64,000 nt of DNA, from contig NZ_SMLL01000001.1 of assembly GCF_004681965.1 (NCBI RefSeq), forward strand, positions 806,001 to 870,000. Direction: 5' to 3'. The notes under the pieces were generated by a model. The model saw only the letters and a list, made by a program, of their open reading frames with translations, searched no databases and was not told the DNA's origin. Shown here piece by piece: positions 33,300 through 41,386 of this stretch. Position 1 is the stretch's first letter, and the number at the start of each line of letters is the position of its first letter. The position numbers and the translations under genes were made by a program. This DNA comes from Ramlibacter rhizophilus (GTDB lineage Bacteria > Pseudomonadota > Gammaproteobacteria > Burkholderiales > Burkholderiaceae_C).

Positions 33300-34316
33300 A
33301 TGCCACAGAACCGCCGATTCGTCCTGGCCAGCCGCCCCGAGGGCGAGGCCAGCGCGCAGAACTTCCGCCTGGAGACGGTGGAGACGCCGGCCCTGTCCGA
33401 CGGGCAGGTGCTGGTGCGCCACCATTACCTGAGCCTGGACCCCTACATGCGCGGGCGCATGAACGAGGGCAAGAGCTACGCCGCGCCGCAGCCCCTGGGC
33501 GAAGTCATGATCGGCGGCACGGTGGGCGAGGTGGTGGAAAGCCGCCACCCGCGCTTCGCGGCCGGCGACAAGGTGCAGGGCATGGGCGGCTGGCAGGAGT
33601 GGAGCGTGGTCGACGCCAACCAGCCCGGCATGCTGCGCAAGGTGGACGACTCGCGCGTGCCGCTGTCGCACTACCTGGGCGCGGTGGGCATGCCGGGCGT
33701 GACGGGCTGGTATGGGCTGAACCGCATCATCGAGCCCAAGCCCGGCAAGACCGTGACCGTGAGCGCCGCCAGCGGCGCGGTGGGCAGCGCCGTGGGCGTG
33801 CTGGCCAAGGCACGCGGCTGCCGGGCGGTGGGCATCGCGGGCGGCGCCGAGAAGTGCCGCTACGTGGTCGAGGAACTGGGTTTCGACGCCTGCATCGACT
33901 ACCGCGAGCACCCCGACCTGGGTTCGCTGTCCAAGGCGCTCAAGCAGGCCTGCCCGGACGGCATCGACGGCCACTTCGAGAACGTGGGCGGCATGATCCT
34001 GGACGCCGTCATGCTGCGCAGCAGCGCCTTCGCGCGCGTGGCCCTGTGCGGCATGATCGCCGGCTACGACGGCCAGCCCATTCCCTTGCGCCACCCCCAA
34101 CTGATCCTCACCAACCGCATGCGCGTGGAAGGCTTCATCGTGAGCGAGCACCTGGACGTCTGGCCCGAGGCGCTGGCCGAGCTGGGCGAGCTGGTGGGCA
34201 GTGGCCGCTTCCGTCCGCGCGAGACGGTGGCCTCGGGCATCGAGGCGGCGCCGGAAGCGTTTCTCGGCTTGCTGCGCGGGCGCAACTTCGGCAAGCAACT
34301 GGTGAAGCTGGCCTGA
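33300..34316 (+). CDS. NADP-dependent MDR-family oxidoreductase
   Basis: The 338 residues match the zinc-free medium-chain reductases that include leukotriene B4 dehydrogenase-like and curcumin reductase-like enzymes: LSLDPYMRGRMNEGKSY early, the nucleotide motif VSAASGAVGSAVGVLAK near 160, and FENVGGMILDAVM. They reduce activated double bonds with NADPH. There are no zinc-site cysteines. The ATG at 33300 is preceded by AAGGA. The gene lies 20 bp after the thioesterase gene and 20 bp before an acyl-CoA dehydrogenase. Confidence 0.94.
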   Translation: MPQNRRFVLASRPEGEASAQNFRLETVETPALSDGQVLVRHHYLSLDPYMRGRMNEGKSYAAPQPLGEVMIGGTVGEVVESRHPRFAAGDKVQGMGGWQEWSVVDANQPGMLRKVDDSRVPLSHYLGAVGMPGVTGWYGLNRIIEPKPGKTVTVSAASGAVGSAVGVLAKARGCRAVGIAGGAEKCRYVVEELGFDACIDYREHPDLGSLSKALKQACPDGIDGHFENVGGMILDAVMLRSSAFARVALCGMIAGYDGQPIPLRHPQLILTNRMRVEGFIVSEHLDVWPEALAELGELVGSGRFRPRETVASGIEAAPEAFLGLLRGRNFGKQLVKLA

Positions 34317-34336
34317 CAGGCGCAGGGGGAACGCTC

Positions 34337-35977
34337 ATGGCGGCCACCCACGACGTCTTCAACCAGCCCGAGCCCCTGCGCGACTGGAACCTCTTCGACA
34401 GCCACCAGGCCCTGCGCGACGCCCTGGCCTTCAATGCGCCGGCCCTGGAGACCGCGACCCTCTCCGCCCTGGGCGCCCGGCTCGGCAGCGCCGAGATGCA
34501 GGCGCACGCGCGCCAGGCCAATGCCTATCCGCCGCAGCTTCGCACGCACGACCGCTTCGGCCGCCGGCGCGACGACGTGGACTTCCATCCCAGCTACCAC
34601 GTGCTCATGGCCGCCGCGGTGGAGGCGGGCCTGCACGGCACGCCCTGGGTCGGCGGCGAGCCGCACGCCCACCAGCGCAGGGCGGCCGGCTTCATGCTCT
34701 TCACCGAGCTGGAGCCGGCCGTGCTCTGCCCCATCTCCATGACCTACGCGGCCACCCCCGCGCTGCGCGGCAACCCCACCCTGGACCGCCTCTGGGGCCC
34801 CGGCCTGGGCAGCCGCGCCTACGACCCCTCGGACCGGCCCTTCGACCAGAAGCCGGGCCTGACCATGGGCATGGGCATGACCGAGAAGCAGGGCGGCTCG
34901 GACGTGCGCGCCAACACCACGCGGGCCGAACCCGATGGCCGGGACGACTGGGGCGAGCGCTTCCGCATCACCGGCCACAAGTGGTTCTTCTCCGCGCCGC
35001 AGTCGGACGCACACCTGGTGCTCGCGCAGACGGCCGGCGGGCTGTCCTGCCTCTTCGTGCCGCGCGTGCTGCCGGATGGCGAGCGCAATGCCGTGCACAT
35101 TCAGCGCCTGAAGGACAAGCTGGGCAACCGTGCCAACGCCAGCTCGGAGGTGGAGTTCCACGGCGCGCTGGGCTGGCTGGTCGGCGAGGAAGGACGCGGC
35201 GTGCCGCAGATCCTGCAGATGGGGCAGCTCACGCGCCTGGACTGCGCCCTGGGCACCAGCGGCCTCATGCGCCAGGCCCTCTCGCTGGCCCTGGACCACT
35301 GCCGCCAGCGCGTGGCCTTCGGCAAGCCGCTCGTCGAGCAGCCCCTCATGCGCAACGTGCTGGCCGACCTGGCGCTGGAAACGGAGGCGGCCTGCGCCCT
35401 GGCCATGCGGCTCGCGCGCGCCTTCGACCACCCGCAGGATGCGCACGAGACCTTCATGGCGCGCCTGCTCACGCCGGTGGCCAAGTTCTGGATCTGCAAG
35501 CGCGGCGCCGCCTTTGCGCAGGAAGCCATGGAATGCCTGGGCGGCAACGGCTACGTGGAGGAGGGCGGCGAGGGCGTCATGGCACGCATCTACCGCGAGA
35601 TGCCGGTCAACTCCATCTGGGAGGGCGCCGGCAACATCATGGCCCTGGACCTGCTGCGCGCCCTACGCAAGGCCGACGCCGCCGCGGCCCTGGCCGCCGA
35701 ACTCGCGCCCGCGCGCGGAGCCGATCCCGACCTGGACCGCGCCATGGACCGGCTCGCGCTGCGCGTGGAGCACCTGGCAGACGAAGACCAGGCCCGCCGT
35801 CTCGCGCAGGACATCGCGCTGGTGCTGCAGGCCGCCCTGCTGTGGCAGGCAAGCCCGCCGGAGGTGGCCTCGGCCTTCTGCGCTTCGCGCATCGCGGGCG
35901 AGGGCGGCCAGACCTTCGGCAGCCTGCCAGCGGACCTGCCCCTCGACATCCTCATCGCCCGCGCCATGCCGCGCTGA
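34337..35977 (+). CDS. AidB-like acyl-CoA dehydrogenase
   Basis: This 546-residue flavoprotein has the AidB subgroup marks FNQPEPLRDWNLFDSH at the start and MTEKQGGSDVRAN. The FAD/acyl-CoA core (KWFFSAPQSDAHLVLA, IWEGAGNIMALDLLRAL with the catalytic Glu position) is intact. AidB itself binds DNA and protects against alkylation. Here the surrounding catabolic genes make a dehydrogenase role likelier. GGGGGA precedes the ATG. Confidence 0.92.
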   Translation: MAATHDVFNQPEPLRDWNLFDSHQALRDALAFNAPALETATLSALGARLGSAEMQAHARQANAYPPQLRTHDRFGRRRDDVDFHPSYHVLMAAAVEAGLHGTPWVGGEPHAHQRRAAGFMLFTELEPAVLCPISMTYAATPALRGNPTLDRLWGPGLGSRAYDPSDRPFDQKPGLTMGMGMTEKQGGSDVRANTTRAEPDGRDDWGERFRITGHKWFFSAPQSDAHLVLAQTAGGLSCLFVPRVLPDGERNAVHIQRLKDKLGNRANASSEVEFHGALGWLVGEEGRGVPQILQMGQLTRLDCALGTSGLMRQALSLALDHCRQRVAFGKPLVEQPLMRNVLADLALETEAACALAMRLARAFDHPQDAHETFMARLLTPVAKFWICKRGAAFAQEAMECLGGNGYVEEGGEGVMARIYREMPVNSIWEGAGNIMALDLLRALRKADAAAALAAELAPARGADPDLDRAMDRLALRVEHLADEDQARRLAQDIALVLQAALLWQASPPEVASAFCASRIAGEGGQTFGSLPADLPLDILIARAMPR

Positions 35978-35997
35978 ACCCGAAGGCCTGATCGCCC

Positions 35998-36951
35998 ATG
36001 ACGCCCGACCTGATCCTCCACCACTACCTCAGCTCCCCGTTCTCCGAGAAGATCCGCCGCGTGCTGGCGTTCAAGAAGGTGCCGGCGCAGTCGGTGTTCG
36101 TGCCCTCCATCAGCCCCAAGCCCGACGTGGTGGCCCTCACGGGCGGCTACCGGCGCACGCCCTTCCTGCAGCGCGGCGCCGACATCTATTGCGACAGCGC
36201 GCTGATCTGCGACGTGCTGGAGCACGTGCAGCCCGAGCCGCCCCTGTTCCCGCCGGCCCTGCGGGGCTGCTCGCGCGTCTTCGCGCAGTGGGCCGACACC
36301 ACCCTGTTCTGGACGGCCATGAGCTACGCCCTGCAGCCGCGCGGCGCCGCCCAGCTTTTCGGCGGCGATGCGCAGCTGGCGCAGGCCTTCAAGGACGACC
36401 GCAAGGCCATGCGCGTGAACATGACCCAGCTGCGCCCGGCCGACGCCACCTCGGCCCTGCGCTCGTACCTGCGGCGCATCGCGAGCATGGTCGAGGAGCA
36501 CGACTTCCTCTTCGGCGCCGAGCCTTGCGTGGCCGACTTCTCCACCTACCACCCGCTGTGGTTCATGCGCGCGCAGGTCCCCGTCATGGCGGACATCCTG
36601 GCCGTCACGCCCGCCATCGGCGAATGGATGGAGCGCATGCAGGGCTTGGGGCAACCCCGGCTGGAGCGCTTCAGCGCCGAGGACGCCATCACCGTGGCCG
36701 GGCGCAGCGAGCCGCAGCCGCCGGGCAGCAACCTGCTGGTGGACAGCGCCTTCCAGGACGACCACGGCATCCTCCTGGGCAGCCGCGTCACCATCACGCC
36801 CGAGTCCTTCGGCGCCGAAGCCACCGAGGGCGAGCTGATCGCCGCCACCCGCACGCACTACAGCCTGCGCCGCGAAGACCCGCGCGCGGGGACGGTGCAC
36901 GTGCACTTCCCGCGCATCGGCTACGTGCTGCGGCCGGCGGCGGCGAAGTAG
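35998..36951 (+). CDS. Glutathione S-transferase-like protein with extra C-terminal domain
   Basis: The first 200 residues form a GST: a thioredoxin-like domain (LILHHYLSSPFSEKIRRVL, GGYRRTPFLQRGADIYCDSA) and a helical domain (GAEPCVADFSTYHPLWFM). About 100 further residues, not part of a normal GST, are beta-rich and end with GTVHVHFPRIGYVLRP. The extension may be a small substrate or partner module. The protein closes the eight-gene catabolic operon and is convergent with the Bug-type gene 21 bp away. Confidence 0.9.
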   Translation: MTPDLILHHYLSSPFSEKIRRVLAFKKVPAQSVFVPSISPKPDVVALTGGYRRTPFLQRGADIYCDSALICDVLEHVQPEPPLFPPALRGCSRVFAQWADTTLFWTAMSYALQPRGAAQLFGGDAQLAQAFKDDRKAMRVNMTQLRPADATSALRSYLRRIASMVEEHDFLFGAEPCVADFSTYHPLWFMRAQVPVMADILAVTPAIGEWMERMQGLGQPRLERFSAEDAITVAGRSEPQPPGSNLLVDSAFQDDHGILLGSRVTITPESFGAEATEGELIAATRTHYSLRREDPRAGTVHVHFPRIGYVLRPAAAK

Positions 36952-36972
36952 TCGCAGGCCCCGGTCGCGGCC

Positions 36973-37893
36973 TCAGCGCCCCCGCGCCACGCGCGACAGC
37001 GCCTCCTGCACCTCCTGCCCGAAGCTTTCCGCGCTGCCGTGTACCGGCAGGTTGCTGGAGGCAGGCAGGCGCTCACGCAGCGGCGATGACCGCAGCGCGA
37101 GGTCCACTGCGCGGTTGATCCGCTCGATGCGTTCGGCCGGCGTGCCCACGGGCGCGAACAGCCCGAAGAGCGACACCAGGTTGGCCTCCGGCAGGCCCAG
37201 TTCGGCGAGCGTGGGAACTTCCGGCAGGCCGGGGATCCGTGAGGGCGCCCCCACGGCCAGCGGCTTGAGCCGCCCGCCCTGGATGGCGTCCAGCTGCATC
37301 GGCGCCACGTTGGTGGACAGCAGCTCGAACTGCCCGGCCAGGGCGTCGTTGAGCTGCTGGCCGCCGCCCTTGTAGGGAATGTGCGTGATCGACACGCCCG
37401 CCGCCCGGCTCACGGCCTGCAGCAGCAGGTAGCCGGTCGTGCCCTCGCCGGTGGTGGCCCAGCGCAGGCGTCCGGGCTCGCGGCGTGCGACGTCCAGCGC
37501 CTGCGCCAGCGTGTCGGCGGCCAGGGCCGGCGTGCCCACGATGAGGGAGGGTGTGCGCATGACGCCGGCCACCGGTTCGAGCCGGGGCACCCCGGGCAGC
37601 CGCAGCGCCGTCGCGGCGGTGAAGCACAGCGTGTAGGCATCGGGCGTGCTGCGGGCGACCGCCTGCACGGCCAGCGCGCCGCTCGCGCCGGCGCGGTTGT
37701 CCACCCGCACCGGAACGCCGAGCTGCTGCGAAAGCGATTCGGCCAGGGCCCGCGCCACGCTGTCGCTGACGCCGCCGGGGGGATAGGCCACGACGATGCG
37801 GACCGGGCGGTTCGGCCAGGGGTCCTGCGCCAGCACCGGTGCGGCGGCCAGCGCCAGCAGCCAGGCCCGCCGGTGGAGTTGCCAGGTGCGCAT
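36973..37893 (-). CDS. Bug-family tripartite tricarboxylate transporter binding protein
   Basis: The 306 residues begin with a signal peptide ending in VLAQ. The Bug fold follows: WPNRPVRIVVAYPPGGVSDSVAR, DNRAGASGALAVQAVA, THIPYKGGGQQLNDALAGQ. These periplasmic proteins capture small carboxylates; they are numerous in Comamonadaceae and often lack adjacent membrane subunits, as here. The gene lies 5 bp after a LysR gene on the same strand, so its expression is probably tied to that regulator. Confidence 0.95.
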   Translation of the reverse strand: MRTWQLHRRAWLLALAAAPVLAQDPWPNRPVRIVVAYPPGGVSDSVARALAESLSQQLGVPVRVDNRAGASGALAVQAVARSTPDAYTLCFTAATALRLPGVPRLEPVAGVMRTPSLIVGTPALAADTLAQALDVARREPGRLRWATTGEGTTGYLLLQAVSRAAGVSITHIPYKGGGQQLNDALAGQFELLSTNVAPMQLDAIQGGRLKPLAVGAPSRIPGLPEVPTLAELGLPEANLVSLFGLFAPVGTPAERIERINRAVDLALRSSPLRERLPASSNLPVHGSAESFGQEVQEALSRVARGR

Positions 37894-37898
37894 GGCGC

Positions 37899-38834
37899 TC
37901 AGGCCCGCCGCACGCGCAGCGCGGGCTTCTGCCGCGCCGCGACTTCGCGGGCCAGCGCGAGGAAGGTGCCGGTGGGGCCCACGGCGTCCCGGGCGCGGTA
38001 GACCAGCGTCAGGGGCGCCGTCAGGCGGATGGACGGCGCGAGCGGCTGGTACGCCACCGCGTGCGGGTGCGCGCCCTGCATGGAGGCCGGCACCACCGAG
38101 AGGCCCTCACCGGCGGCCACCAGGTTCAGGTTGGTCATCATGCGCTCGACCTCCGCGGCCACGGTGACGGCGACGCCCTGGCGCGCGCAGGCGTCCAGCA
38201 GGTTGGCATACAGGCCGGGCGCGCCGGGGCGGCGCACCAGAATCAGCCGCTCGCCCTGCAGCTCGCGCAGCTGCACGGGCCGGCTGCGCGTGCGCGCGAG
38301 GCGGTGGTCCACCGGCACGGCGAGCAGGCAGGGCTCCTCCAGCAGCGTCTCCAGCGCCACGCCTTCCGGGCGGTCCACCGGCACGCGCAGGAAACCGCAG
38401 TGCAGGCGCCCCGCGGCCACGTCCTCGGTGATCTCGGCGGCGTTGTTCTCGCGCGCATGGATCTGGATGTCCGGATGCCGCGAGCGGCAGGTGCGCAGCA
38501 CCTCCGGCGTGAAGGCGTGGGCAGCGGCGGAGCTGGTGAAGGACAGGTCGATGCGCCCGCGCAGCCCGCCCGCGAAGGCCAGCATGCGCTCCTGCAACGC
38601 GGTGAACTGGGCCAGCAGGCGCTGCGCGTCTCCCAGGAGCTGGCGGCCCGCGTCGGTCAGGGCCACGCCCTTGGGATGGCGATGGAACAGGGGCATGCCC
38701 AGTTCCGCCTCCAGCGACTTGATCTGCTGGCTCAGCGGCGGCTGCTGGATGCCCAGGCGCTCGGCGGCGCGGGTGACGTGCCCCGCCTCGGCGACGGCGA
38801 CGAAGTAGCGCAGGTGGCGAAGCTCGATATGCAT
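37899..38834 (-). CDS. LysR-family transcriptional regulator
   Basis: The 311-residue protein has the N-terminal winged helix-turn-helix (ELRHLRYFVAVAEAGHVTRA, RLGIQQPPLSQQIKSLEAEL) and a LysR effector-binding domain with DLSFTSSAAAHAF. The ATG at 38834 gives the family start. It faces the alpha/beta hydrolase gene across 85 bp that include an inverted repeat, the usual position of a LysR site. It could control both the hydrolase gene and the Bug gene downstream. Confidence 0.95.
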   Translation of the reverse strand: MHIELRHLRYFVAVAEAGHVTRAAERLGIQQPPLSQQIKSLEAELGMPLFHRHPKGVALTDAGRQLLGDAQRLLAQFTALQERMLAFAGGLRGRIDLSFTSSAAAHAFTPEVLRTCRSRHPDIQIHARENNAAEITEDVAAGRLHCGFLRVPVDRPEGVALETLLEEPCLLAVPVDHRLARTRSRPVQLRELQGERLILVRRPGAPGLYANLLDACARQGVAVTVAAEVERMMTNLNLVAAGEGLSVVPASMQGAHPHAVAYQPLAPSIRLTAPLTLVYRARDAVGPTGTFLALAREVAARQKPALRVRRA

Positions 38835-38846
38835 GGCGTATGGCCA

Positions 38847-38874
38847 GCAGATTCTAGGCATCTTTGCCATCTGC
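38847..38874. promoter_or_regulatory. Candidate LysR binding region between divergent genes
   Basis: GCAGAT and ATCTGC (38847-38852 and 38869-38874) are exact complements around 16 bp, and GGCA-TCTT-TGCC (38858-38869) lies inside them. On the minus strand TAGAAT at 38851-38856 could be the lysR -10 box. The layout suits autoregulation by the LysR protein. Confidence 0.35.
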
Positions 38875-38919
38875 ACGGGGGGCCACCAGAATGCCGGCGC
38901 GACTACTCGGAGACACGCC

Positions 38920-40293
38920 ATGGAAAAGAACACGGTCCGCTGGACCACGGCCGGCGCCCTCGCAGGCGCCATCACCCTGCTGGCCGGCTGCGGCAGCACG
39001 CCCACCCCACCCGCCGCCTTCGCGCGCGCGGAGGCCGCACCCACGCCCACGGCCTGCCCGGCCGAAGTGCCCGCCACGGCCACCTGCCTGGGGGGCAAGG
39101 ACTCGCAGGGGGCCTACTACCTCATCGCCAAGCCGGCCGACTGGAACGGCCACCTCGTGCTGCACGCGCACGGCGGCCCCTCGCTCGGCCCCGCCACCAT
39201 GAAGCGGGCGCAGGAGGACCTCACCCGCTGGGCCATCATGGTCAAGGCCGGCTATGCCTACGCGGGCTCCAGTTTCCGGCAGGGCGGCGTGGAAGTGCGC
39301 GCTGCTGCCGAGGACACCGAGCGCCTTCGCCGCATCTTCCTGGCGCACGTGGGCAAGCCCAAGCGCACCATCCTGCACGGCCAGTCCTGGGGCGGTGGCG
39401 TCGCGGCCAAGGCCGCGGAGATGTACACGCAGCAGAGCCTCGGCGAGCGTCCCTACGACGCCGTGCTGCTGACCAGCGGGCTGCTGGCGGGCGGCACCCG
39501 CACCTACGACTTCCGCACCGACCTGCGCGCGGTGTACCAGTACCTGTGCAACAACCACCCGCGCCCCAGCGAGACGGCCTATCCGCTGAACATCGGCTTG
39601 CCGGTGGGTGATCCCATGACGCCGGCCGACCTGCGCAAGCGCGTGGACGAGTGCCTGGCCCTGGACAAGCCCGCCGCGCAGCGCACGCCCGAGCAGCAGG
39701 CCAAGGTGCGCACGCTGGAAAACGTGATCCGCGTGCCGGCCAGCAGCCTGGTCTCGCACCTGAACTGGGCCACCTTCCACTTCCGGGACATCAGCAGCCA
39801 GCGCACGGGCGGCGCCAGCCCCTTCGGCAACATGGGCGTGCGCTACCGCGGCTCCAGCGACGACGAGGCGCTGAACCGCGGCGTGGTGCGCATGGCCGCG
39901 GACCCGGCGGCCTACCGCAAGTTCTCGCAGGACACGGACCCGACGGGCCGCATCCCGGTGCCGGTGCTCACCGCGCACTGGATCGGCGACCCCACGGTGT
40001 TCGTCGAGGTCCACCACCACTTCCGGCAGCTCATGGACGCAGCAGGGCAGGGCGCCAACCTGGTGCAGACCTTCACCACCAAGGGCACCCACAGCTACAT
40101 CAGCGACCCCACCTATCCCGCGCTGATGGCGGCGCTGCTGCGCTGGGTGGATGAAGGCGTCAAGCCCACGCCGGCCGCCATCGCCGCTGCCTGTCCTGCC
40201 TTCGAGCCGAAGTTCGGCGCCGGCTGCAGCTTCGACGCGGCCTACACGCCCCCGCCCCTGGAATCGCGCGTGCCGCCCCGGCAGCGCCCCTGA
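38920..40293 (+). CDS. Lipoprotein alpha/beta hydrolase
   Basis: The 457-residue product starts with a lipoprotein signal whose lipobox is LLAGC near residue 24, so it is probably anchored in the envelope. The mature part is an alpha/beta hydrolase with an HAHGGPS oxyanion region, a nucleophile elbow GQSWGG, a likely Asp in TAHWIGDPTVF and a His in TKGTHSY. It resembles tannase/feruloyl-esterase-like and S9-like hydrolases; the substrate is unknown. It is divergent from lysR. A G+C-rich palindrome follows the stop codon. Confidence 0.9.
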   Translation: MEKNTVRWTTAGALAGAITLLAGCGSTPTPPAAFARAEAAPTPTACPAEVPATATCLGGKDSQGAYYLIAKPADWNGHLVLHAHGGPSLGPATMKRAQEDLTRWAIMVKAGYAYAGSSFRQGGVEVRAAAEDTERLRRIFLAHVGKPKRTILHGQSWGGGVAAKAAEMYTQQSLGERPYDAVLLTSGLLAGGTRTYDFRTDLRAVYQYLCNNHPRPSETAYPLNIGLPVGDPMTPADLRKRVDECLALDKPAAQRTPEQQAKVRTLENVIRVPASSLVSHLNWATFHFRDISSQRTGGASPFGNMGVRYRGSSDDEALNRGVVRMAADPAAYRKFSQDTDPTGRIPVPVLTAHWIGDPTVFVEVHHHFRQLMDAAGQGANLVQTFTTKGTHSYISDPTYPALMAALLRWVDEGVKPTPAAIAAACPAFEPKFGAGCSFDAAYTPPPLESRVPPRQRP

Positions 40294-40300
40294 GGATTCC

Positions 40301-40345
40301 GGCCCGGCCCGGCCCGGCCCGGCACGGCGCCCGGCGCCGTGCCGG
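40301..40345. repeat. GGCCC tandem repeat running into a 27-bp perfect palindrome
   Basis: Four GGCCC units (40301-40320) lead into CCGGCACGGCGCC, C, GGCGCCGTGCCGG (40319-40345), a 13-bp perfect stem. It lies 26 bp after the hydrolase stop. There is no T-run, so termination would need Rho or is partial. The 105 bp up to the next start show nothing else clear. Confidence 0.7.
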
Positions 40346-40450
40346 TCGAGGCGGCGAAATCGCGCACGCCGGATAGGCACGATCCCAGTCACCGGGCGGC
40401 GGCTGCCTCCTACACCGCATTGCGTACCGATGGGCATGATCGGCGGCACC

Positions 40451-41386
40451 ATGATCCGCCTCGACCTCGAACTGCAGCTGGAATACGAAATCCTCGACGA
40501 CGCCGGCGCGGACTTCATCTTCAACATCCACGCGGCCCGCACCGGCCAGCAGTTCGTGCGGCACGAACAGCTTTCGCTCAGCCAGCCGCTCCAGCCGCAG
40601 TTCCACACCGATGCGACGGCGACGCGCTTCATGCGCGTCCACGCGCAGCCGGGGCCGCTGACGCTGTCGTACGCCGCGACGGTGGACATCGACCACCACC
40701 GGTGCGATCCCGCCTCGCTGCGGGAGGTGCCGGTCCGCGAGCTGCCGCTCGACCTGATGCCTTACCTGTATCCCAGCCGCTACTGCCAGGCGGACCGGCT
40801 GCTGCGCCTGGCCGCGCGCGAGTTCGGCGGCATGCCTCCGGGCTACAGCCGGGTGGTGGCGATCCAGCAGTGGGTGCAGCAGCGCACGACCTTTGCCTCG
40901 AACACCAGCACGGCGAGCACCTCGGCGCTGGACACGCTGCTGGACCAGGTGGGTGTGTGCCGCGACTTCACGCACCTGATGATCGCCCTGTGCCGCGCGG
41001 TGAACATCCCTTGCCGCATGGCCACCGGCACCGACTACGGCGCCGACGTCGCGCTCGGGCCGCCCGACTTCCACGCCTACGTGGAGGCCTTCCTCGGGGA
41101 CCGCTGGTACATCTTCGACGCCTCCGGCACCGGCATTCCGCTGGGCTTCATGCGCTTCGGCACAGGCCGCGATGCAGCCGACGTGGCGTTCGCGACGATC
41201 TTCGGGCGCGTGAATTCGCTGTCGCCTCTCATCCGCGTCGAGGCGCGCAGCGGTCCGGGGCTGGAACTGCCGCACCCGGTCGATGCGGCCATTTCGACGT
41301 CTGCGCTGCATGACGCTGGCGTGCCCGCGGGCGGCGACGTCGAAGCGGCCCGATCCAGCGCCGAGCTCAGCGCCGAGGCCTACTGA
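40451..41386 (+). CDS. Transglutaminase-like cysteine protease family protein
   Basis: The 311 residues have a beta-rich N-terminal domain and a transglutaminase-like core. The full triad is visible: Cys170 in GVCRDFTHL, His208 in DFHAYVE and Asp223 in FDASG. Bacterial members act as proteases, peptidases or amide-bond enzymes. There is no signal peptide. Three ATG codons lie in frame (40430, 40436, 40451); the last gives MIRLDLELQLEYEI, the usual start, but none has a good ribosome site. The stop overlaps the end of the convergent membrane-protein gene by 7 bp. Confidence 0.88.
   Translation: MIRLDLELQLEYEILDDAGADFIFNIHAARTGQQFVRHEQLSLSQPLQPQFHTDATATRFMRVHAQPGPLTLSYAATVDIDHHRCDPASLREVPVRELPLDLMPYLYPSRYCQADRLLRLAAREFGGMPPGYSRVVAIQQWVQQRTTFASNTSTASTSALDTLLDQVGVCRDFTHLMIALCRAVNIPCRMATGTDYGADVALGPPDFHAYVEAFLGDRWYIFDASGTGIPLGFMRFGTGRDAADVAFATIFGRVNSLSPLIRVEARSGPGLELPHPVDAAISTSALHDAGVPAGGDVEAARSSAELSAEAY

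Noticed and set aside
34337-35977. DNA alkylation-repair role for the AidB-like protein
   Set aside because: Subfamily resemblance alone; it sits in a catabolic operon with no repair genes.
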